DNA of 9,011 nucleotides from Syntrophaceae bacterium UBA6255. Lineage in GTDB: Bacteria > Desulfobacterota > Syntrophia > Syntrophales > Smithellaceae. Location of the stretch: assembly GCA_002441205.1 (NCBI GenBank), contig DJVN01000249.1, positions 1 to 9,011 of the forward strand. The letters run 5' to 3'. The translations under genes and the position numbers were made by a program. This document shows positions 1 to 5,233 of the stretch, piece after piece; the first letter of the stretch is position 1, and every line of letters starts with the position of its first letter. The notes beneath the pieces were generated by a model. That model searched no databases, was not told the DNA's origin, and saw only the letters and a program-made list of their open reading frames with translations.

Positions 1-208
1 AGATAAAAGGAGGCTCTTCTTCCCCAATATCTTTGTTTCTTATTATTTACTATTTTTTTCATAATGTCCCCGCGAACCGGTCATGTCAGTTATGCCCGGA
101 AATGTTTGCAAAAACCGCAAAAAGTATTTGTATGCGTCAATACGAATATTTTGAACCATATTTTTAAGTATAATACATAAAAAACTTTTTTAAAATTGAT
201 TAATTTAA
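1..208. other. AT-rich gene-free left edge
   Basis: No recognisable gene is present. The plus-strand frame that carries the restriction-enzyme remnant is closed by a TAA at 206-208. A perfect TATAAT hexamer lies at 169-174, but the nearest -35-like element (TTGAAC, 151-156) is only 12 bases upstream, so a promoter here is doubtful. GCAAAAA occurs twice in close succession (108-114 and 117-123). The base composition is clearly more AT-rich than the chromosomal genes to the right, which fits acquired or decaying DNA. Confidence 0.5.
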
Positions 209-673
209 TTTGGCACGAAAAAATCATCAAGAGATGACATCTTGAAAATTATTGAACAACTATTGCGTTTAGAATTTTTGACTTCACTCGCTCTACTCAA
301 AAAATTACCAAATGTAATAGTAAAACCAAATTTTATTTCCGATGACGAGGGTTTACCAATGAGCTTTGCTTCTGACGGAAGTCCCGATATTGAATGTTTA
401 GAAGATCAAGACACTGTTTCAGTAGAAGTCACATTACTGATGGGAACACAACAACAGATTAGAGAATCCTTTTCAGTACGCCGGCACCTTGAAGAATACA
501 TCAAAAATAGCATTAAAGCATACGCCGTGTTCATCTCGCCAAAATCTTTTATCGACACCAAACGCTACTTTAATTTTATTAAAAAAGACGGCTTAGAAGT
601 GCGAATCTCAGAGATTGATAAGTTTATTAGTGGCCTTGAATCAAAGATAACATTAAATGATGCGTCTTTATAA
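209..673 (+). pseudogene. AlwI-family type IIS restriction endonuclease, C-terminal remnant
   Basis: What remains looks like the catalytic C-terminal part of an AlwI-family type IIS restriction endonuclease. The recognisable family features, in order, are LEFLTSLAL, then PNFISDDEGLP, then PDIE (residues 48-51 counted from the TTG at 242), then the VEVTL strand (61-65) followed by QQQ and RRHLEEY, and finally a VFISPK strand (about 96-101) with a C-terminal helix. PD followed by ExT matches the nuclease core of this family. Full-length members are several hundred residues long, whereas only about 143-154 codons are open here. The frame is open from 209 but has no ATG start; the best available start is TTG at 242 with no convincing ribosome site. 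The N-terminal DNA-recognition part and any partner methyltransferase are absent from the window. The AT-rich composition suggests horizontal origin. Most likely a decayed fragment; an expressed small protein cannot be excluded. Confidence 0.68.
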
Positions 674-790
674 TCATCATTTATAAGTACCTGCTCAAGG
701 CTAGACTTTCCGAACGAAGCCCATCGCGTGGTCTTTTTATTTGAATTCTATCAAAAATATACGAGCCTCTTTGCGCCGGAAAAACCAAAA

Positions 791-840
791 CGGAGTGCTA
801 AGGGGAAATGAAATTGCAGGGACTGTTCTCCGAACAGTCC
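791..840. repeat. REP-like repeat, copy 1
   Basis: The unit begins with CGGAGTGCTAAGGGGA (791-806), which recurs with two mismatches at 843-858. It ends in a perfect 9-bp inverted repeat, GGACTGTTC (820-828) and GAACAGTCC (832-840), around a 3-base loop. The palindrome shares its AGGGA...CCGA...TCCG framework with the one at 896-916. Short G-rich hairpins of this type in intergenic DNA resemble REP elements mobilised by RAYT/TnpA-REP proteins, but no such transposase lies in the window. The assignment as a dispersed family rests on two local copies only. Confidence 0.55.
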
Positions 841-842
841 GT

Positions 843-916
843 CGGCGTGCTCAGGGGATCGCGCCTTACGGCAAGCAAAACATTGTGATTTGTAGGGATT
901 GATTCCCGATCAATCC
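843..916. repeat. REP-like repeat, copy 2
   Basis: The unit starts with CGGCGTGCTCAGGGGA (843-858), like copy 1, and ends in a perfect 8-bp inverted repeat, GGATTGAT (896-903) and ATCAATCC (909-916), with a 5-base loop. Aligned to copy 1, the stems differ at two pairs (C-G to T-A and T-A to A-T), and both changes are compensatory, so pairing is kept while the sequence drifts. The distance between lead sequence and palindrome differs from copy 1 (about 52 versus 28 bases), so the copies are not simple tandem duplicates. Confidence 0.55.
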
Positions 917-979
917 GCAAATAACGGATGAATCAAATATTTCGGTGCGCAAACAACTCCTCAAAAGATTTTTGACACG

Positions 980-1768
980 TTACGGTTTTACGGCCTCAAT
1001 GGTTGCGGAAACAATATAGTTCTCCACCCGGCTGTTTGGCAACCAGTCGCGGATAAATGTTCTGCTTTCTTCCTTGAGCATTATTTTTATTTGTTCAAAA
1101 CCCGTTTCAGACATGATGTTTTCAATATCCCGCACGGAAGAGGCTCCCGCTATACAGCAGGCATAAAGGGCCAGATCTTTTTTGATTTCATCGGGTATCG
1201 GGGCCGTGGCAACAATATCGGAAATCGCCAATCGGCCGCCATGCTTTAATACGCGAAACGCTTCCCGGAATACTTTTTCTTTTTCCGGCGAAAGGTTGAT
1301 GACGCAATTTGAAATAATGACATCAACGATCCCGTCCGCTACCGGCAGATGCTCCAGCTCTCCCAGCCGGAAATCAACATTCGAATAACCGCCTTTTTCA
1401 GCATTACGTCGTGCCTTCTCAATCATTTCAGGGGTCATATCCACGCCGATCACGAGCCCTTGATCTCCGACAGACCGTGCCGCCAGAAAGCAGTCGAAAC
1501 CGCCGCCGCATCCAAGATCCAGCACCGTTTCTCCTGATTTTAACGAGGCAATGGCCTGAGGATTGCCGCATCCAAGCCCCATGTCCGCCCCTTCGGGAAC
1601 AACGGACAAATCGTTTGCGGAATAACCCAGCGCAAGTGACGCGGCGTCGTCCGGTCTTGCGCAACAGGATGCGCTTGAACAGCCGCAACCGGATTGCTCA
1701 GGGGCTGCAACTTTTCTATAATTTTCCAAGACGGCAATGCGGATTTCGTCGTTTTTTTTATCGGTCAT
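980..1768 (-). CDS. arsM: Arsenite S-adenosylmethionine methyltransferase (ArsM)
   Basis: A cytosolic class I methyltransferase that transfers methyl groups from S-adenosylmethionine to trivalent arsenic, giving methylated and volatile arsenicals. The SAM-binding motif I is VLDLGCGGGFD (residues 82-92), the acidic ribose-binding strand is GVDMTPEMI (108-116), and ISNCVINLSPEK (152-163) is diagnostic for the family. The three cysteines that bind As(III) in characterised ArsM proteins are present: Cys67 in GLGCGNP, Cys155 in SNCVIN and Cys205 in YACCIAGA. The N-terminus carries an additional cysteine cluster, CGC...CC (28-36), which may help capture metalloid. The length of 262 residues is normal for the short bacterial form. 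The ATG at 1768 has only a weak ribosome site (GCAGAG). The gene stands alone; inverted repeats upstream may be its control region. An ArsP-type permease is encoded about 4.3 kb upstream on the same strand, in another operon. Confidence 0.93.
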   Translation of the reverse strand: MTDKKNDEIRIAVLENYRKVAAPEQSGCGCSSASCCARPDDAASLALGYSANDLSVVPEGADMGLGCGNPQAIASLKSGETVLDLGCGGGFDCFLAARSVGDQGLVIGVDMTPEMIEKARRNAEKGGYSNVDFRLGELEHLPVADGIVDVIISNCVINLSPEKEKVFREAFRVLKHGGRLAISDIVATAPIPDEIKKDLALYACCIAGASSVRDIENIMSETGFEQIKIMLKEESRTFIRDWLPNSRVENYIVSATIEAVKP

Positions 1769-1793
1769 TTTTAAACTCTGCTTTCATGAGACC

Positions 1794-1825
1794 CAAATTT
1801 CATAAGCGCAGCACAATGAAATTTG
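1794..1825. repeat. 10-bp inverted repeat in the arsM 5' region
   Basis: CAAATTTCAT (1794-1803) and ATGAAATTTG (1816-1825) are perfect inverted repeats around a 12-base spacer, placed 26-57 bases upstream of the arsM ATG. This is a dyad suitable for a dimeric repressor such as an ArsR-family protein, or a leader hairpin. No arsR gene lies in the window and the sequence does not match an operator I can name, so the role is inferred only from position and symmetry. Confidence 0.5.
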
Positions 1826-1837
1826 TAAGTCGAATTA

Positions 1838-1863
1838 TCCAATCCCGATATATCGAGATTGGA
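1838..1863. repeat. 26-bp palindrome flanked by 8-bp direct repeats
   Basis: TCCAATC (1838-1844) pairs with GATTGGA (1857-1863), with the inner palindrome CGATATATCG (1846-1855) and a single C/A mismatch between them. The direct repeat AATTATCC occurs at 1833-1840 and again at 1864-1871, each copy overlapping or abutting an end of the palindrome. It may be an operator overlapping the arsM promoter region, or the footprint of a small palindromic insertion with duplicated target. Nothing in the sequence decides between these. Confidence 0.5.
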
Positions 1864-2051
1864 AATTATCCCCGAGGCGAATAACCTAACGGTCGCTATA
1901 GGCCGAGCGGGATAAATGTGGGTTTAATTCTCCACCCCTCGGGGCGCAGTTCCCTTGGATACCTCTCTGCTGGCGGCGGGGTTGTTCATTTTAAAAAGCA
2001 TCTCCCGATGTTACGGCTTACTCCCTATCATAAAAATACAAATTCAGGAAT

Positions 2052-2081
2052 GAAGAAACTTGGGAGAACGGATTCTCCAAG
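2052..2081 (-). terminator. Candidate intrinsic terminator of the dynamin-ATPase-HIT operon
   Basis: On the minus strand, CTTGGAGAA (2081-2073) pairs with TTCTCCCAAG (2068-2059) with one bulged base and a 4-base loop, followed by TTTCTTC. It begins 28 bases after the HIT stop codon. The stem is only moderately GC-rich and the T-tract is interrupted, so termination may be partial. Confidence 0.45.
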
Positions 2082-2109
2082 CAAGCCCAAACGCCGCCGG
2101 ATTGCTTTT

Positions 2110-2544
2110 TTAAATCTTAAGAAGTCTGGCGGCTTCTTCCATCTCGGCGGTTTCTTTCAGTTTTGCAAGCATTTGCGGTGATTCCTGAAAATTCTCCAAT
2201 GCGTTGAAGAATCTGTCCAGAACATCTCCGCTGTAAGTGGGAATCAGAAAAAGATGCGTGTGCGGTATTCTCCGGCCGCGCGCGTAAAGGAAAATAAAAT
2301 CCGGCTTGAAGGTTTCCATCATTTTATTGGAAACGATTTTGGCAACGTTGAAAAGACTGGCATTTTCCTCATCGGTCAATTCATGCCACCAGGGAACATG
2401 CCGTTTGGAAATGACCAGACAGTGCCCCTTGGTATAGGGATGAATGTCGAGAATACACATGGATAATTCATCTTCATAAATTTTATAAGCCTTGGCTTTG
2501 CCCGCAACAATATCGCAAAAAACGCATCCCTTCTGATCTGACAT
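2110..2544 (-). CDS. HIT-family nucleotide-binding protein with an atypical active site
   Basis: A cytosolic histidine-triad protein; relatives are nucleotidyl hydrolases or transferases acting on AMP-linked compounds and dinucleoside polyphosphates. The fold is visible from CVFCDIVAGK (residues 7-16), through HPYTKGHCLVISKRH (35-49), to the motif PHTHLFLIP (94-102). The usual motif is HxHxHxxP: His95 and the catalytic His97 are kept, but the third histidine is Phe99. The preceding family segment, normally NxGxxAGQ, is replaced by YARGRRI. Activity may thus be altered, much as GalT-type members carry a different third residue. The length (144) is normal. A strong AGGAGG (2556-2551, minus) lies 6 bases before the ATG, and the start is 14 bases after the ATPase stop, so it is the third gene of the riboswitch-controlled operon. 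Its substrate cannot be told from sequence. Confidence 0.86.
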   Translation of the reverse strand: MSDQKGCVFCDIVAGKAKAYKIYEDELSMCILDIHPYTKGHCLVISKRHVPWWHELTDEENASLFNVAKIVSNKMMETFKPDFIFLYARGRRIPHTHLFLIPTYSGDVLDRFFNALENFQESPQMLAKLKETAEMEEAARLLKI

Positions 2545-2558
2545 TCAAAACCTCCTGT

Positions 2559-3269
2559 TCATAATAGATCGTTGCATAACATAATTATAAGCATATTTTC
2601 CCGGTAATTTTTTTTAAGATCTTTCTTCTGTTTCCGGGGATTGCCTTTCTTTATTAGCATCTCTTTCAAACCCAGTGGATAGCCATCCGACAAGGAAGCT
2701 AAATGGTGTATATAGTTTTCTTTCCAGTTTAAATGATTCTGCGCGACATAACCACGCAAAAGATTTTCAACATCTTGTTGTTTGAGATGTCGAAGATTTA
2801 AGGTTGTTGCAGGCATGAGTTGCGCCTTGAGGTCGAACAAGTCTTTTTGCGGCAGAAAGTTTTCCACGACGGCGATGAATTGATAATGCTGTTCCAGAAT
2901 CAGATGGCGAAGAAATATTTTTTTCTGAGCTGTTACTTTAGCGATGTTGTCAAAAACAATAACCGGCTTATGTCCCTTTGCGGTGTTTGTGTTTGCTATG
3001 CGGCAACGCATGGATTTATAGCCCATTTGTTTTGTTTGATTTTTAAGTCTTCGGGGAATGCCCAGCGCTTTTATGATTTTTTCACTCATTTTCCCGGGCG
3101 TTTGACTGAAATCGACAAAAACAAATTTTCTTTCATTGGACAGCTTTGCTATTTCATTGATTAAACGGGTTCGTCCAATTCCGAATTTTCCACTCAGAAT
3201 AATATTTTTGCCGCCATTCAGCGCTTCCATAATTTTCTTCTTCTCGCTTTGACGGCCGACAAATAACAT
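2559..3269 (-). CDS. P-loop ATPase, AAA/STAND-like, with a variant Walker A
   Basis: A 236-residue protein starting MLFVGRQSEKKKI, the usual opening of AAA/STAND-type ATPase domains. Walker A is GKFGIGRT (residues 27-34), with arginine where the catalytic lysine is expected (codon CGA). Walker B is VIVFDN (103-108), followed by a sensor-like VVENF. The C-terminus has a LSDGYPLGLKEML helix typical of the winged part of such ATPases, then a very basic tail. The frame extends upstream to a TTG at 3332 overlapping the dynamin gene. I prefer the ATG at 3269 because homology begins there, although neither start has a good ribosome site. It lies 46 bases after the dynamin stop codon and just before the HIT gene, so the three are probably co-transcribed. 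It appears AT-richer than its neighbours. No specific function is recognisable; it may bind nucleotide with little hydrolysis. Confidence 0.75.
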   Translation of the reverse strand: MLFVGRQSEKKKIMEALNGGKNIILSGKFGIGRTRLINEIAKLSNERKFVFVDFSQTPGKMSEKIIKALGIPRRLKNQTKQMGYKSMRCRIANTNTAKGHKPVIVFDNIAKVTAQKKIFLRHLILEQHYQFIAVVENFLPQKDLFDLKAQLMPATTLNLRHLKQQDVENLLRGYVAQNHLNWKENYIHHLASLSDGYPLGLKEMLIKKGNPRKQKKDLKKNYRENMLIIMLCNDLL

Positions 3270-3315
3270 AATGGCTCTGTAAAAATTCGGTTGCGTATGG
3301 AGGTTACATGGAAAA

Positions 3316-4959
3316 TTATTCGATTTGATCAATCAATTCTCTGATGTCTTCGGTTTGTCCCTTTGTCCCGGAAATCAGCGCTTCTACCGTGGCAAGTTCT
3401 TCATGGATATAGTTGAAGGCCTGCACGCGCATTTCATCGATGGCATGATTGACGCTCTTTTCCCATTGATAGGCGAGGCGCGACAGATTGATCTCTACTT
3501 CCTTCGGCATGCGGTTAATAAAATGCCGTTCAAAAATCTTGCGGAAAAACATCATGGGAATAAGAAACCAGATTAAATCCAGGTGAATATCGAACGTTTT
3601 GGTGAAGGAGATATCCGGATGGTCGGGTTCGGCCACATCGATTTTCCATTGCACTTCCGTCATCTTCACGCCCAGAACGTTTTCGATGTTATCTCCCAGA
3701 AAATTGCAGAAAGCGTCCAGCGAGCGGGATATGGCGGCATGCGCCTTCTTCATCGTTCCCAGAAAATTGCGATGTTCGTTTTTGGAAATTATCCGCATTT
3801 CTTCAGAGAGCGCCTCCGATACCCAGGACTCGTATTTTCGGGATAATGTCCAGAGATTTCCCTTCCAGGATGGAAGATCTCCTTTCAATTTATTTATGAC
3901 TTTTTTTGTCAGCGGAGATTTGAACTTTTTCAGATACTCTTCAATGATCGGACGTGTCTGCCGCTGATGTTCGCGGGAAATGATGCCCAGTTCCTCCCGT
4001 ACGATATCTTCATTGACTTTCTCATTCAGAATCCGGTCGCGCAGATTTTCCCGGTTCATATCCGCCTGCAAAGAGGAATTCAGCGCAATCTTGAGATAGT
4101 TCAGGCAGGCTTGTGAGAGCGACCGGACTTTATGATTCAGGATTCGCAGAAACTCCGAGTCGCGGTCGGCGCAGATTGTTTTAAAAATGTTTTCTTCAAT
4201 CAGCTTTTTGTATTCGTCCGTATTCCCTTTCGTTGAATAAAGATAAACCGGCAGTGTCCGGTGAAGCTCCCGATGGAGCGTTGCCTGAAAAAATGCCACC
4301 ACTTCCTTTTGCTGATCCGATGATAGAAGATCGGCTTTGGTCAGCAATAAAATAATATTCGGCGTGTGCGCGATGAGTTCACGAATGAGTTCCAGATCGT
4401 GCTCCGATAAAGGCCGGTCGGCGCTCACCGCCAGAAGCGCGGTGCCGACGGAGGGAAGCCATTCTTCCGAAGCGGACTGGTGATATTTGTAAACGCTGCC
4501 CAGTCCCGGCGTGTCCACCAGGCGCAGACCGGAATATTTTTGCAGTGAAGGCAGTTCAATATCGACGATGGACACATTTTTCGAGTTGCCCGGATTCTCT
4601 GCTTCGGAGGTAAATTTTACAATCTCCGCTGACGGAATTTCGGTGATGTGTCCGTCAAAGTGCCGCGCGATGGCTTTTTCTTCCGCTCCATATTGGAGAC
4701 GCGTGACAGCCGTGGTCACCGGAATGGCGCCGACGGACAAAATGTTCTGTCCCAGAAGACTGTTTAAAAAAGAACTTTTCCCGGCCTTGAATTGTCCCAG
4801 AACCGCAATATCGATGGGAGGATTTTCGTGAAGCAGTGATTGCGTCGCTTCCAGCTGGCGGTTCAGGGAAAGCATCCGGAAACGCGAGCACGCATCCGCA
4901 ATGATTTTCAGATGACGGCGAATGTCGGGCACAGACTTTTGGGGTAAAACATTTTCCAT
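3316..4959 (-). CDS. Bacterial dynamin-like GTPase
   Basis: A large GTPase of the bacterial dynamin superfamily; relatives bind and remodel membranes. G1 is GQFKAGKSS (residues 55-63), the switch threonines are in PVTT (80-83), G3 is DTPGLGS (149-155) and G4 is TKAD (207-210). The motifs look intact, so GTP hydrolysis is expected. After the GTPase domain comes a long helical region (about 270-450) with charged heptad-like segments. A short hydrophobic stretch, LDLIWFLIPMMFF (about 463-475), could be the membrane paddle, and further helices run to the C-terminus. The 547-residue length is normal for single-unit bacterial dynamins. It is the first gene of the operon: its ATG comes three bases after the T-tract of a riboswitch terminator, and its ribosome site (GGGAG, 4973-4969) lies inside that hairpin. 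Fluoride-dependent expression is therefore predicted. Bacterial dynamins often occur in pairs, but here the partners are an ATPase and a HIT protein. Confidence 0.93.
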   Translation of the reverse strand: MENVLPQKSVPDIRRHLKIIADACSRFRMLSLNRQLEATQSLLHENPPIDIAVLGQFKAGKSSFLNSLLGQNILSVGAIPVTTAVTRLQYGAEEKAIARHFDGHITEIPSAEIVKFTSEAENPGNSKNVSIVDIELPSLQKYSGLRLVDTPGLGSVYKYHQSASEEWLPSVGTALLAVSADRPLSEHDLELIRELIAHTPNIILLLTKADLLSSDQQKEVVAFFQATLHRELHRTLPVYLYSTKGNTDEYKKLIEENIFKTICADRDSEFLRILNHKVRSLSQACLNYLKIALNSSLQADMNRENLRDRILNEKVNEDIVREELGIISREHQRQTRPIIEEYLKKFKSPLTKKVINKLKGDLPSWKGNLWTLSRKYESWVSEALSEEMRIISKNEHRNFLGTMKKAHAAISRSLDAFCNFLGDNIENVLGVKMTEVQWKIDVAEPDHPDISFTKTFDIHLDLIWFLIPMMFFRKIFERHFINRMPKEVEINLSRLAYQWEKSVNHAIDEMRVQAFNYIHEELATVEALISGTKGQTEDIRELIDQIE

Positions 4960-4962
4960 AAT

Positions 4963-4996
4963 AAAAAACTCCCGCAGATGTATTTTCTGCAGGAGT
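4963..4996 (-). terminator. Riboswitch expression platform: intrinsic terminator before the dynamin gene
   Basis: On the minus strand, ACTCCTGCAGA (4996-4986) pairs with TCTGCGGGAGT (4978-4968), an 11-bp stem with one A/G mismatch and a 7-base loop, followed by six T residues (4968-4963). The 5' arm shares ACTCC with the pseudoknot strand of the upstream aptamer, so the two structures exclude each other: ligand binding should block the terminator and allow read-through. The 3' arm includes the Shine-Dalgarno GGGAG (4973-4969), so translation could be masked by the same hairpin. Confidence 0.85.
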
Positions 4997-5040
4997 TATC
5001 AGCAATCATTGCGGTTTTTTCAGGTGAACTCCATCACCTG
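4987..5040 (-). promoter_or_regulatory. Fluoride riboswitch aptamer (crcB-type)
   Basis: Read 5' to 3' on the minus strand, the segment matches the fluoride aptamer part by part. The P1 stem GGUG (5038-5035) pairs with CACC (5026-5023) and is extended by CA/UG. The P1 loop AUGGAGUU carries the pseudoknot strand GGAGUU (5032-5027). An A-rich linker is followed by CC and the small hairpin GCAA-UGA-UUGC (5012-5002), then the conserved UGAU (5001-4998), then AACUCC (4997-4992), an exact complement of GGAGUU. This order and geometry correspond to the crystallised Thermotoga petrophila aptamer (GGCG AUGAGGCC CGCC, GCCC/GGGC, UGAU, GGCCUC), with different but fully paired stems. Binding of fluoride with magnesium stabilises the pseudoknot in characterised members. 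Linkage to a mutually exclusive terminator makes this a predicted ON switch for the dynamin-ATPase-HIT operon. Confidence 0.9.
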
Positions 5041-5056
5041 TTTGCCATTTGCCGTG

Positions 5057-5085
5057 ACCATATTCAAAAAAGAATATTTAGTCAA
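5057..5085 (-). promoter_or_regulatory. Sigma-70-type promoter of the dynamin operon
   Basis: On the minus strand a -35 TTGACT (5085-5080) and a -10 TATGGT (5062-5057) are separated by exactly 17 bases. Transcription would start near 5050, about ten bases before the aptamer, as expected for a riboswitch leader. The spacer contains the inverted repeat ATATTC (5060-5065) and GAATAT (5072-5077), which could be a binding site or chance in AT-rich DNA. Confidence 0.6.
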
Positions 5086-5157
5086 TCAGATTATGTAAGA
5101 TTGGGGCGGGTTATTTTGCTCATTGTTTTAGATTCTGAGAAATGAAGTGCAAAAGTA

Positions 5158-5187
5158 TTGGTCAAACGGATAGAAATAAATTATAAT
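5158..5187 (+). promoter_or_regulatory. Promoter of the STAS-like gene
   Basis: A perfect TATAAT (5182-5187) is preceded at 18 bases by a weak -35, TTGGTC (5158-5163). Transcription would start near 5194, about 40 bases before the ATG. The promoter diverges from that of the dynamin operon. Confidence 0.5.
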
Positions 5188-5233
5188 GGGGACGAAAAAA
5201 CAACAAAAATAATAATAAGAAAGGAGATTCGAT

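Larger units (their letters stand above)
674..979. other. Intergenic region with REP-like repeats
   Basis: This gap lies between the convergent ends of the restriction-enzyme remnant and arsM. No open frame looks coding. It holds two related palindromic repeats (listed separately). Near the arsM end is a short AT-only inverted repeat, TCAAAA (961-966) and TTTTGA (970-975), too weak to call a terminator. Neither converging gene has a convincing intrinsic terminator here. Confidence 0.6.
1769..2109. other. Gene-free, inverted-repeat-rich region upstream of arsM
   Basis: No convincing gene lies in these 341 bases. Beyond the two repeats listed separately, TTATCCC (1866-1872) pairs with GGGATAA (1909-1915), and CCCCGAGG (1870-1877) pairs with CCTCGGGG (1937-1944). 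A GU-tolerant hairpin forms between ACCTCTCTGC (1961-1970) and GCGGCGGGGT (1973-1982). This density of pairing in non-coding DNA could be a degenerate mobile element, a palindromic repeat cluster or a structured leader of arsM. A GATAAT-type -10 (minus strand, 1839-1834) is the best promoter hint for arsM, but it has no good -35. Confidence 0.45.

Noticed and set aside
1..62. Minus-strand reading frame starting MKKIVNNKKQRYWGRR at 62 and running off the left edge
   Set aside because: Only about 20 codons are visible, it is AT-rich and lysine-rich, and nothing in it is recognisable. GGGGA before the ATG is a weak ribosome site. It could be a real partial gene but cannot be supported.
151..174. 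Promoter with TTGAAC and TATAAT upstream of the restriction-enzyme remnant
   Set aside because: The spacer is only 12 bases, too short for a sigma-70 promoter, and no better -35 is found at 16-18 bases.
961..975. Terminator downstream of arsM
   Set aside because: The stem is six base pairs, almost all A-T, and has no proper T-tract after it on the minus strand.
1411..1884. Long plus-strand frame opposite arsM
   Set aside because: It is an antisense shadow of the well-supported arsM coding sequence, rich in arginine and proline as expected for an opposite-strand reading.
1918..2181. Plus-strand frame of 87 codons
   Set aside because: It begins in the repeat-rich region, overlaps the 3' end of the HIT gene, has no ribosome site and shows no domain-like composition.
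3270..3332. N-terminal extension of the P-loop ATPase from TTG at 3332
   Set aside because: It would overlap the dynamin gene by 17 bases, use a rare start without a ribosome site, and add residues with no family similarity. The ATG at 3269 begins where the ATPase-like sequence begins.
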